A stretch of DNA of 29,206 bases, taken from the NCBI GenBank assembly GCA_023254445.1, contig JALRLN010000005.1, positions 1 through 29,206 of the forward strand, read 5' to 3'. This DNA is from Candidatus Poseidoniaceae archaeon (GTDB lineage Archaea > Thermoplasmatota > Poseidoniia > Poseidoniales > Poseidoniaceae). This document shows, in pieces, positions 8,083 through 15,176 of this stretch (positions are counted from its first letter, which is position 1; each line of letters opens with the position of its first letter). Position numbers and translations under genes: made by a program. The notes beneath the pieces are model-generated. The model was given only the letters and a program-made list of their open reading frames with translations. It did not search any database and was not told the origin of the DNA.

Positions 8083-9222
8083 ATGGCACAAATGTGGATC
8101 ACGATGGGCCCCCAGCACCCGATGACGCACGGCCTGTGGACGCTGCGCGTCAAGGTCGACGGCGAGACCGTGGTGGACGCCGAAGCCGAACTCGGCTACA
8201 TCCACCGCGGCGTGGAGAAGATCGCCGAAGCCCGCGACTTCACGCAAGTCACGCCCTACTGCGACCGGCTGTGTTACGTGTCGGCCATGACCTGGTCGTC
8301 CTCGTACATTTACGCGGCCGAGGACCTGCTTGAGGTCGAGGTTCCCGAGCGTGCCGAGTACATCCGCTGCATCGCCGCAGAATGCCAGCGCATCGCAAGC
8401 CACCTGATGTGGCTCGGCGCCTACGGGCCTGACGTCGGCAACCTGACCATCATGACGTGGGCGCTGCGCGAACGCGAGATGTTCCTCGACCTGCTTCAGG
8501 AACTTGGCGGTTCCCGCATGCACTACAACTACCCCCGCGTTGGCGGCGTCAAGCGCGACATCCCTCCAGGATGGTCGGACCGGCTGATTGCCAAGACCAA
8601 GTTGTTCGAAAAGCGCATCGATGAATACGAAATGCTGCTCGACGAGTCCACCATTTTCCTCGTCCGTCTGCAAGGCGTTGGGTACGCCACGGCGGAGGAC
8701 ATGGTCGAGGCCGGTGTCTCCGGGCCAAACGTTCGCGCATCCGGTGTGAACTACGACGTTCGCTGGACGCACCCCTACTCGGTCTACGACGAGTTGGATT
8801 GGGAGCCCGCCGTTGAGAAGCCGACGAGCGTCAAGGGCAGCGACTGCTACGACCGGTACCGCGTTCGGATGGAGGAGATGCGCATGTCGTGCCGCATCAT
8901 CCTCGATGCCATCGAGAAGATTCCCGGCGGACGAAACACGACCTACGCCAACGGTGACGAGATGATCCTCGCGAAGGCACCGACCCGCGCCCCTGAAGGC
9001 GCGACCGGCTTCAGCAACTACGAGTGCACCCGTGGTGCCAGCCAGTTTTACATCCAAGGCGGTGGCGACGGACGGGGCAAGAACCCGTACCGGCTGTCGA
9101 TCCGCTCGCCGATGTTCATCACCATCCCGTTCGTGGCCGAGACGATGATCGGCTACAAGGTGGCCGATATCCCTGCCATCATGGGAAGTTTCGACCCTTG
9201 CATTGGGGAGACCGACCGTTGA
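8083..9222 (+). CDS. nuoD: Complex I subunit D (49 kDa), quinone-site subunit
   Basis: Forms the quinone pocket together with NuoB; evolved from the large subunit of [NiFe] hydrogenases. It has 379 residues, normal for the family. Conserved features are GPQHPMTH (9-16, the quinone-site His loop), GYIHRGVEKIAE (39-50), DRLxY with Tyr65 (the quinone tyrosine), GVSGPNVRASG, and a C-terminal D-x-x-x-GE-x-DR. Unusual are Cys60 and Cys64 around DRL, where Asp is usual at position 64, and Cys373 in DPCIGETDR, where Val is usual. These positions lie near the ancestral Ni-Fe site. The start is ATG 8083 after TGAGGAGGGAACGCC; the nuoC stop starts that string. Confidence 0.97.
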   Translation: MAQMWITMGPQHPMTHGLWTLRVKVDGETVVDAEAELGYIHRGVEKIAEARDFTQVTPYCDRLCYVSAMTWSSSYIYAAEDLLEVEVPERAEYIRCIAAECQRIASHLMWLGAYGPDVGNLTIMTWALREREMFLDLLQELGGSRMHYNYPRVGGVKRDIPPGWSDRLIAKTKLFEKRIDEYEMLLDESTIFLVRLQGVGYATAEDMVEAGVSGPNVRASGVNYDVRWTHPYSVYDELDWEPAVEKPTSVKGSDCYDRYRVRMEEMRMSCRIILDAIEKIPGGRNTTYANGDEMILAKAPTRAPEGATGFSNYECTRGASQFYIQGGGDGRGKNPYRLSIRSPMFITIPFVAETMIGYKVADIPAIMGSFDPCIGETDR

Positions 9223-9231
9223 GGTGATGTG

Positions 9232-10728
9232 ATGTCGGGAAGCACGGGTTTGCCCACCATCAACTCCCTCGTGAAAGAGGATCTTGCCGGTCTCATCGTT
9301 GACCTTCTGGCCGGGACCCCGCTTGAGGGCCAAGCCGAAGCCATCGCCGCGTTCACCGGTGCGCTCCTGACGTCCATTGTGGGGTTCCTTGCCATCATGC
9401 TCTCCATGTTCATGATCCTCTGGATCGAACGCAAGCAGCTCGGCCGCATGATGGACCGGCGTGGTGCGATGACGTCGCTGCGCTCCCTGTGGGTCGGCGA
9501 AAACGGCACCACGGCGGGCGAATGGTGGACCATGGTCCCGCTCATCGGACGCCCGATTGGTGCACTGAACCGCTGGCTCAACAGCGCCTTCGGAAACCAC
9601 GACCCGTCCCGGCCCACCGTCGACCGGGTCGGCAACCGCTCGTGGATGGGCTTCGCGATCTTCCCCGGCTTTTTCCAAAACATCGCGGACGGCATGAAGT
9701 TCCTGATCAAGGAGCACATGGTGCCGGAGCGCGCGGACAAGTTCGTGTTCGAGGTCGCTCCGTACCTGGTGATCTCCTCGACGGTGCTCATCCTCGGCCT
9801 CATCCCCATGGGGAGCGGTGTGTACGGCCCCAACCCTGAACTCAGCGTGCTGTTCGCCATGGCCGTCTTTGGCATCGCCCCTATTGGCGTGTTCTTTGGC
9901 GGCTGGGCCTCCAACAACAAGTACACCCTCATCGGCGGGATTCGTTCGGCGGTGCAGTTGACCTCCTACGAGATCCCGCTGCTTCTCACCGTGCTCTCGG
10001 TGTGCATCCTCTCAGGCTCGTTCAACTTCGTGGAGATCATCACCTTCCAGGGCCAGTCCGGCGCGTGGAACCTCTTCCTGCTCCCCCTCGGTGGCGCCCT
10101 CTTCCTCATCTCGATGCTCGCGGAAGTCGAGCGCATCCCCTTCGACATGCCCGAGGCCGAAGCCGAACTCGTCGAAGGATGGTGGACCGAATACGGGGGC
10201 ATGCGCTTCGGCCTGCTCTTCGCAGCAGAGTACATGCGGACCTACGCGGCCTGCATCCTCTTCGCTCACTTCTTCCTTGGCGGATGGCACGCGCCGTTCC
10301 ACGGCCTGTGGGGCGACCTCCCCATCGTTGGTCTGGCCAGCCCGAGCATCCTGTGGGTGCTGCTCAAGGCCTGGCTCGTGTTTGCCGTGGTCTTCGTCTG
10401 GGCCCGCGTCGCCTTGCTCCGGATCCGCACCGACCAAATCCTCGAATTTGGCTGGCGCATGCTGCTGCCCCTCGCCGTGCTCAACCTTGTGCTCGCGGTC
10501 GTCTTCCGACTGTTCCTGTTTGACGCCAGCGGTGTTGTTGACGAAGGCCTTGGCAGCGCGTGGTCGCTTGGCATCTTCGCGTGGGCCCTGCCCCTCCTTG
10601 TCACCGGTGCCAGCCTCGGCATCTTTGCGTTCCTGTTGAGGGACGAAAACAAGGAGGCAACGCCCGAGCGGATGTTCCACATCCGCACCCTTGAGCCCGC
10701 GGGAACGCACGTCCCCGGTACGGAGTGA
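9232..10728 (+). CDS. nuoH: Complex I subunit H (ND1) with an enlarged first cytoplasmic loop
   Basis: The membrane subunit that joins the quinone chamber to the proton-pumping arm. It has 498 residues, far longer than the usual 320-350. Conserved parts are ILWIERKQLGRMMDRRG (63-78), QNIADGMKFLIKE, RSAVQLTSYEIPL, and the acidic loop FDMPEAEAELVEGWWTEYGG before MRFGLLFAAEY. Compared with E. coli NuoH, about 60 extra residues (roughly 79-138) sit between DRRG and the counterpart of the NRVGPFG segment; they contain a Trp-rich amphipathic part (WWTMVPLIGRPIG). A second excess is in the C-terminal third. I chose ATG 9232, four bases after TGAGGTGA, over GTG 9229. Confidence 0.95.
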   Translation: MSGSTGLPTINSLVKEDLAGLIVDLLAGTPLEGQAEAIAAFTGALLTSIVGFLAIMLSMFMILWIERKQLGRMMDRRGAMTSLRSLWVGENGTTAGEWWTMVPLIGRPIGALNRWLNSAFGNHDPSRPTVDRVGNRSWMGFAIFPGFFQNIADGMKFLIKEHMVPERADKFVFEVAPYLVISSTVLILGLIPMGSGVYGPNPELSVLFAMAVFGIAPIGVFFGGWASNNKYTLIGGIRSAVQLTSYEIPLLLTVLSVCILSGSFNFVEIITFQGQSGAWNLFLLPLGGALFLISMLAEVERIPFDMPEAEAELVEGWWTEYGGMRFGLLFAAEYMRTYAACILFAHFFLGGWHAPFHGLWGDLPIVGLASPSILWVLLKAWLVFAVVFVWARVALLRIRTDQILEFGWRMLLPLAVLNLVLAVVFRLFLFDASGVVDEGLGSAWSLGIFAWALPLLVTGASLGIFAFLLRDENKEATPERMFHIRTLEPAGTHVPGTE

Positions 10729-10737
10729 GGTGAGACC

Positions 10738-11730
10738 ATGCCGATGCACCCCCATGCCCAGCCCAACTTCCGGAACCTCTTCTGGTACCCGTTCAAGGTG
10801 ACCCTCATCACCGCGCTGAGGACCTTCCCGGTCATCGGGAAGCGCTTCGGCAGCCTCGGTCGAGGGGGCGAGGACTACCACAACACCCTCACGCCGGAGG
10901 TGCTGGACGCGGCCAGCAAGGCACGCGCTGAGGGGTCGCTCGTCTACAACGATGTGGCCAAGCACGCGGACCAATACGCTCCAGACCGTGAGGCGAGCGA
11001 CCTCGTTCCCACCGTGTGGCGCCCTCAGACCATCTTGTACCCGTACGAGCGGCTTGAGGACATGGAGCCGTGGCTCTTTGTCCCGGGGAACTACAACGGA
11101 CGCATCGGCGTGATCTGGGAGACCTGCACCGCCTGCAAATTGTGCGTCAGCGCCTGCCCGAACGATTGCCTGCACATGACGACCGAACTCCGTGTCGACG
11201 TGCTCGACGGTGCGGATGGGGAGCACGGCGGTCTTGGTGCCGACCTTGAAGTCGGTGGCTGGGCGGCCATCGAGCGGACGGAAGCGCTCGAGGACCAGGC
11301 GAACTTCAACCTCGCTACGGCCCACGAAGCCGCTCCTGAGGCATGGCGTTTTGGCGAAGTGCTCGACCTGAGCGGCGACACCGCCACCGTGCGCTGGAAC
11401 GATTCCGGCGTCGAGGAGACGGTGGAGCGCGACAGCCTGCGCACGGCCGACGACCAGATCGTGTCCGGCCGCATTGACCTCGGCCGCTGCATGTTCTGTG
11501 GACTCTGCATGGAGGCATGCGGCTTCACGTCCTTCTTCATGACGAACGAATACGACGGCATGTCCGGTTTCAGCCGGCAGGAACTCTGGTTCGACGCGTC
11601 GCGCACCCGCGTGCTCCCTTCGGTGCATCAGGAAGCCGTCGATGCGGAACTCGCCAAGCGCGCGACCAAGGAGCGCACCAAGCGCGAGAAGGCCGCTGCC
11701 AAGGCGGCCAAGGCCGAGGAGGGTGCCTGA
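10738..11730 (+). CDS. nuoI: Complex I subunit I (two 4Fe-4S ferredoxin) with long insertion and extensions
   Basis: Relays electrons through clusters N6a and N6b to NuoB. It has 330 residues against the usual 160-180. Motif 1 is C130-TA-C133-KL-C136-VSA-C140-P. Motif 2 is C251-MF-C254-GL-C257-MEA-C261, followed by Gly instead of Pro, then FFMTNEYDG, which matches the family's motif after the second cluster. The two motifs are 110 residues apart instead of about 28. The insert (about 150-247) contains a stretch, 203-237 (WRFGEVLDL, DTATVRW, EETVERDSLRTAD), that looks like a small SH3/Tudor-like beta barrel. The N-terminus has a longer lead-in, and the C-terminus ends in a Lys/Ala-rich helix (305-330). 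The start ATG follows TGAGGTGA-N4. Confidence 0.93.
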   Translation: MPMHPHAQPNFRNLFWYPFKVTLITALRTFPVIGKRFGSLGRGGEDYHNTLTPEVLDAASKARAEGSLVYNDVAKHADQYAPDREASDLVPTVWRPQTILYPYERLEDMEPWLFVPGNYNGRIGVIWETCTACKLCVSACPNDCLHMTTELRVDVLDGADGEHGGLGADLEVGGWAAIERTEALEDQANFNLATAHEAAPEAWRFGEVLDLSGDTATVRWNDSGVEETVERDSLRTADDQIVSGRIDLGRCMFCGLCMEACGFTSFFMTNEYDGMSGFSRQELWFDASRTRVLPSVHQEAVDAELAKRATKERTKREKAAAKAAKAEEGA

Positions 11731-11731
11731 C

Positions 11732-12007
11732 ATGGACCTCGGAGCCGCGGCTGAAACGGCTGTGTTCTTTCTCTTCGCCACGGTGGCCCTTGCAGGGTCG
11801 TACGGGCTCATCAAGGCGCAGAAGGTGGCGCATTCGATGCTGTTCGTCATCTTCGCCTTCCTCGCCATCGCGGGAATCTTCATCCTGCTTGGGGCGGAAT
11901 TTCTTGCCGCGATTCAGATCCTTGTCTACATCGCCAGCGTCGGCCTCGTGGTGCTCTTCGGCATCATGCTGACCCGCCGGCAAATCCTCGAGGAGGATTT
12001 TGAATGA
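11732..12007 (+). CDS. nuoJ: Complex I subunit J, N-terminal half (J1, ND6-like)
   Basis: 91 residues with three membrane helices (about 6-28, 33-54 and 57-80). It matches the N-terminal half of NuoJ: KVAHSMLFVIFAFLAIAGI, then LGAEFLAAIQILVYIASVG, which carries the family's conserved Tyr-containing third helix that forms the pi-bulge in structures. Full-length NuoJ has five helices in about 180 residues; here the gene stops after helix 3 (RRQILEEDFE). The remaining helices are encoded by the next gene, whose ATG overlaps this stop as ATGA. Split nuoJ genes are known in haloarchaea, so this is a natural gene split, not a frameshift. The start ATG 11732 is one base after the nuoI stop. Confidence 0.92.
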   Translation: MDLGAAAETAVFFLFATVALAGSYGLIKAQKVAHSMLFVIFAFLAIAGIFILLGAEFLAAIQILVYIASVGLVVLFGIMLTRRQILEEDFE

Positions 12008-12579
12008 GGCTGACCTCCATCACGACCCGGCTGGGCCTGCTCGCCCTGCTCTTCGTGCTCCTTGGTGTGCTTGCGGACGAGGGCCTCTGGGAAGGCGCTT
12101 CCAGCACCGTGCTCGACACGCCGATGCTGGCCGACGCGATGTTTGGCGCGTGGTCGCTCCCGCTTGCCCTGCTGGGGGTGCTGCTCGCGGTCGCGATGAT
12201 CGGCGCGGCCTACCTCGTGCGCGACGAGCGCTTCGAAAACCTCGTCTGGCAGGAATCCGGACTTGACGTCGCAGCCATCAAGGCCATGGGGGCCTCCACG
12301 ATGGAGGGCGACGAACTCACCCGCTTCGCGGCCTACCTCAACCAAAGCGGTCAGGATGTGGCGTCCTTCTTCGCCACGATTGACCTTGACGCTTCGGGCA
12401 CCATCGACGTCGTGGAGTTCGAAGCGGCGCTGCGCCGCGCTGGCATCGATCACCTCGCCTTCCGCGACGTCGATGCCCTGCTGCGGTCCCTTGACGTCAA
12501 CGGCACCGGGCAACTCGACCTGCCCGAACTTCACAACCTCATGCTGCGCTACGGCGCTGACGGAGGTGAAGAGGAATGA
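12004..12579 (+). CDS. Complex I subunit J, C-terminal half (J2), fused to a pair of EF-hand motifs
   Basis: 191 residues. The first 80 hold two membrane helices (about 5-25 and 50-72) and match the C-terminal half of NuoJ (AMFGAWSLPLALLGVLLAVAMIGA). After the basic/acidic turn RDERFE comes a soluble domain. Loop 1 is Asp127-x-Asp129-x-Ser131-G-x-x-Asp135-x-x-Glu138; loop 2 is Asp164-x-Asn166-x-Thr168-G-x-x-Asp172-x-x-Glu175. Both have the full set of side-chain ligands of a canonical 12-residue EF-hand, with flanking helices (TRFAAYLNQ, FEAALRRA, VDALLRSL, ELHNLMLRY). By the positive-inside rule the domain is probably cytoplasmic. EF-hands on a NuoJ are not something I know from any family description. 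It overlaps J1 and nuoK by ATGA on both sides, so it is translated within the operon. Confidence 0.9.
   Translation: MRLTSITTRLGLLALLFVLLGVLADEGLWEGASSTVLDTPMLADAMFGAWSLPLALLGVLLAVAMIGAAYLVRDERFENLVWQESGLDVAAIKAMGASTMEGDELTRFAAYLNQSGQDVASFFATIDLDASGTIDVVEFEAALRRAGIDHLAFRDVDALLRSLDVNGTGQLDLPELHNLMLRYGADGGEEE
12382..12528 (+). other. Paired EF-hand calcium-binding loops in the NuoJ2 protein
   Basis: Loop 1 (12382-12417) reads DLDASGTIDVVE and loop 2 (12493-12528) DVNGTGQLDLPE. Both have oxygen ligands at positions 1, 3, 5, 9 and 12 and Gly at position 6, the canonical calcium pattern. The loops are 25 residues apart, the spacing of an EF-hand pair that folds as one unit. Confidence 0.88.
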
Positions 12580-12878
12580 TCGACCCCCTGTACGTCAGCG
12601 GACTTTCCGCGATGCTCTTCGTGATGGGCCTTTGGGGGGCGTTCACCAGGAAGAACGCCATCATCGTCTTGATGTGCTTTGAACTGATGCTCAACGCTGC
12701 GAACCTCCAATTTGCTGCTGCTGCGGTGCACCACGGCGACGTGACTGGATGGATCTACACCGTGTTCGCCATCGCCATCGCCGCTGCAGAGGTCGCCATC
12801 GGTCTCGCTATCCTGCTGTCCATGTACAACCAACACGCGACCATCTCGCTCGATGAGGTCGAGCTGTTGAAGCACTGA
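12576..12878 (+). CDS. nuoK: Complex I subunit K (ND4L)
   Basis: A small membrane subunit with three helices that carries part of the proton path. It has 100 residues, exactly the family size. The two membrane glutamates known to matter for pumping are present: Glu36 in MCFELMLNAANL and Glu72 in AAAEVAIGLAI. The ATG overlaps the stop of the EF-hand gene (ATGA), and GGAGGTGA just upstream is the ribosome binding site. nuoL follows after TGAGGTGA-N4. Confidence 0.96.
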   Translation: MIDPLYVSGLSAMLFVMGLWGAFTRKNAIIVLMCFELMLNAANLQFAAAAVHHGDVTGWIYTVFAIAIAAAEVAIGLAILLSMYNQHATISLDEVELLKH

Positions 12879-12887
12879 GGTGAGCCC

Positions 12888-15176
12888 ATGTCCGCAGAAA
12901 CCGTCTCCGGAACGGGCCTTGAGGTCCCTTCGTTTGCCCTCCTCATCATCCTCCTGCCAATGCTGGCCTTCCCGGTCATCCTGCTGCTTGGTCGTCTCTT
13001 CAACGGCAAAGACTGGTGGCGAGGGGCCCTCAAGGAAGGTGGCCTGATCGCCCTTCCGGTCATGGCCGCCAGCCTCATCGCTTCGCTCGCCGTCATCCGT
13101 CGATTCATTGGAGAAACGTCTGCTTCGGCGACCTCGACCGTCATGCATTGGGTCAACTTTGCCTGGCAGGACGCCGCCACCGGCGAGATTCAGCTCTTCA
13201 GCATGGACTTCGGTTTCTACGTGGACCACACGACGGTCATGCTGCTGTTCGTGGCCAGTTTCCTCTGCCTGCTGATCAACATCTTCAGCATCGGCTACAT
13301 GAACACCGACCCGGTGAACGACAACCGCAACCACCGCTTCTATGCTGAGTTTGTCCTCTTTTGCTCCGGTATGCTGGGGATGGTGTTGTCCGATTCCTTC
13401 CTCTGGCTGTTCATCTTCTGGGAGCTGATGGGCCTGTGTTCCTACCTGCTCATTGGCTTCTACTACGAGCGTCCCTCGGCCGCCTACGCCGCCAAGAAGG
13501 CCTTCCTGACGACCCGCGTGGGTGACGTTTTCCTCGTCATCGGGTTGGCCATGCTCTGGAACCTCTTCCAGCCGCACGCGGTGGGCGGGGACGCCCTCGC
13601 TTACAGCGTGGTCTTCGATGGTGCGAACCTGCAGGCCATCGCCGACGCCGGCAAGAGCGGTGCGCTCCAACTCGCGCTTGGCTTCATGTTCATCGGCGCC
13701 GTTGGCAAGTCGGCGCAGTTCCCGCTGCACGTCTGGCTCCCCGACGCCATGGAGGGCCCGACCCCCGTTTCCGCGCTCATCCACGCGGCGACCATGGTCA
13801 ACGCTGGCCTGTACCTCGTGGCGCGGATGTTCCCGATCTTTGGCGCGGAAGCCATGCACGGTGCCTTCACCGACCTCGCCTTCCTCATTGCCTTGGTCGG
13901 CGGCATCACGGCGTGCATGGCCGCGCTCATCGCCTTCGTGCAGATGGACCTGAAGAAGGTCCTCGCGTATTCCACCATGAGCCAGCTTGCCTACATCTTC
14001 ACCGGTCTGGGTGCTGCGCTTTGGCTCGCGAACAGCCTCGATTGGCACCACGACGACGCGGCCCACACCATCGTGGTCGTCGCCTTTGGTGCAGCCTTGT
14101 TCCACCTGTTCAACCACGCGATGGCGAAAGGCATGCTCTTCATGGCCAGCGGTTCGGTGATTCACGAGATGCACCACGCCCACCACGACGTGCACCATCA
14201 CCACGACCACGACGAGCACCATGATGGCCACCATGAGGAGGACCATTTCGATGCACAATCGATGGCCAACATGGGTGGACTCGCGTCCAAACTCCCCATC
14301 ACCGCGACGGCCATGCTGGTCGGGTCTGCCTCCATCATCGGGCTTCCGCTCATCGGTGGGTTCTGGTCCAAGGAAGGCATCATCGCCAACACCTGGCGTG
14401 TGGCCCTCGAGGATCCACGCTTCTTCCTCCCCGCCATCCTCGTGCTCGTGACGGCCGGCATGACCGGGTTCTACATGTCACGCATGTGGTTCATGACCTT
14501 CGCAGGGAAGCCGAAGACCGAGGTTGCCGCGCACGTCCACGAGCAAACCCCGTGGATCCCCATCCCTCTCCTCGTGCTCATTCCGATGAGCCTCTCGGCC
14601 ATCGTCTTCGCCTCCCTCGAAGCAACGCATTACCTTGGCGACACGGGCAGCCACCTCGGCGAGATGGGCCTCCTCGATGGATTCCTCTACGAGATGGAGC
14701 ATGCGTTCGCAAACCACGACCCCTTCTTCCTCGTGCTGACCTACATCGCCATCGGTCTCTCGCTCGTTGTTGGACCGATGGCCGCGATGGCGTTGTACGG
14801 TGGCCAACTCGCGGATGGCGAAGAGGCCAAGCCATGGCTGAAGCCCTTCGTGTCCCTGTCGGCCCGCGTCAACAAGCGCCACCGCTTCGACAACACTGCC
14901 TTGGCGGAGGGCTCGCTCGCCACGGCCCTTCAGGAGCGCCTGTACTTCGACGCGTGGTACGACGCGGCCTGTGAGAAGATTGTGGCAGGCTTCTCCAACC
15001 TTGCCGCTGTCTTCGACCGCCGCGTTGTCGACGGTGCCATCAAGGGCATCGAGTCGGGCAGCCAAAGCACCTCCCGTCAGGTTCGGAGCCTCACCACGGG
15101 CTCCGCCCGTGACTACATCATGATGGCCGCGCTTGGGACGCTGCTCATCGCGCTCGTGCTGTGGGGGGTGGCCTGA
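12888..15176 (+). CDS. nuoL: Complex I subunit L (ND5), antiporter-like, with a histidine-rich loop
   Basis: The distal proton pump of complex I. It has 762 residues; E. coli NuoL has 613. Antiporter hallmarks are present: FIFWELMGLCSYLL with the key Glu, GKSAQFPLHVWLPDAMEGPT with the key Lys, and ALIHAATMVNAG. The order and the C-terminal part (about 600-762, with a last membrane helix after a long amphipathic segment) fit the NuoL lateral-helix architecture. Between GSVIHEM and QSMANMGGL, where the family normally has only a few residues, is a loop with 14 His in 27 residues (428-454). The start ATG follows TGAGGTGA-N4. Its stop overlaps the nuoM ATG as TGATG. Confidence 0.96.
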   Translation: MSAETVSGTGLEVPSFALLIILLPMLAFPVILLLGRLFNGKDWWRGALKEGGLIALPVMAASLIASLAVIRRFIGETSASATSTVMHWVNFAWQDAATGEIQLFSMDFGFYVDHTTVMLLFVASFLCLLINIFSIGYMNTDPVNDNRNHRFYAEFVLFCSGMLGMVLSDSFLWLFIFWELMGLCSYLLIGFYYERPSAAYAAKKAFLTTRVGDVFLVIGLAMLWNLFQPHAVGGDALAYSVVFDGANLQAIADAGKSGALQLALGFMFIGAVGKSAQFPLHVWLPDAMEGPTPVSALIHAATMVNAGLYLVARMFPIFGAEAMHGAFTDLAFLIALVGGITACMAALIAFVQMDLKKVLAYSTMSQLAYIFTGLGAALWLANSLDWHHDDAAHTIVVVAFGAALFHLFNHAMAKGMLFMASGSVIHEMHHAHHDVHHHHDHDEHHDGHHEEDHFDAQSMANMGGLASKLPITATAMLVGSASIIGLPLIGGFWSKEGIIANTWRVALEDPRFFLPAILVLVTAGMTGFYMSRMWFMTFAGKPKTEVAAHVHEQTPWIPIPLLVLIPMSLSAIVFASLEATHYLGDTGSHLGEMGLLDGFLYEMEHAFANHDPFFLVLTYIAIGLSLVVGPMAAMALYGGQLADGEEAKPWLKPFVSLSARVNKRHRFDNTALAEGSLATALQERLYFDAWYDAACEKIVAGFSNLAAVFDRRVVDGAIKGIESGSQSTSRQVRSLTTGSARDYIMMAALGTLLIALVLWGVA
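14169..14249 (+). other. Histidine-rich insert in NuoL
   Basis: Residues 428-454 consist almost only of His, Asp and Glu (pattern HHxHHxxHHHHxHxxHHxxHH). Such a loop can bind Zn, Ni or Cu. It sits in a surface loop between membrane helices of the antiporter domain, so it need not touch the proton path. Confidence 0.85.

Noticed and set aside
7231..9717. 828-codon open frame on the minus strand opposite nuoB-C-D-H
   Set aside because: It is antisense to four well-conserved genes. High GC with G/C at third positions leaves the opposite frame open; the translation is His/Val/Arg-rich without domains.
10012..11883. 623-codon minus-strand frame opposite nuoH/nuoI
   Set aside because: Same cause; no recognisable domain and it crosses the boundary of two confirmed genes.
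11732..12579. Frameshifted nuoJ pseudogene
   Set aside because: Both halves have their own start, the ATGA overlap is a normal coupling, the second half has its own extra domain, and split nuoJ is known in archaea.
12549..14258. 569-codon minus-strand frame opposite nuoK/nuoL
   Set aside because: Shadow frame; its Val/His-rich start is the antisense of the NuoL histidine loop.
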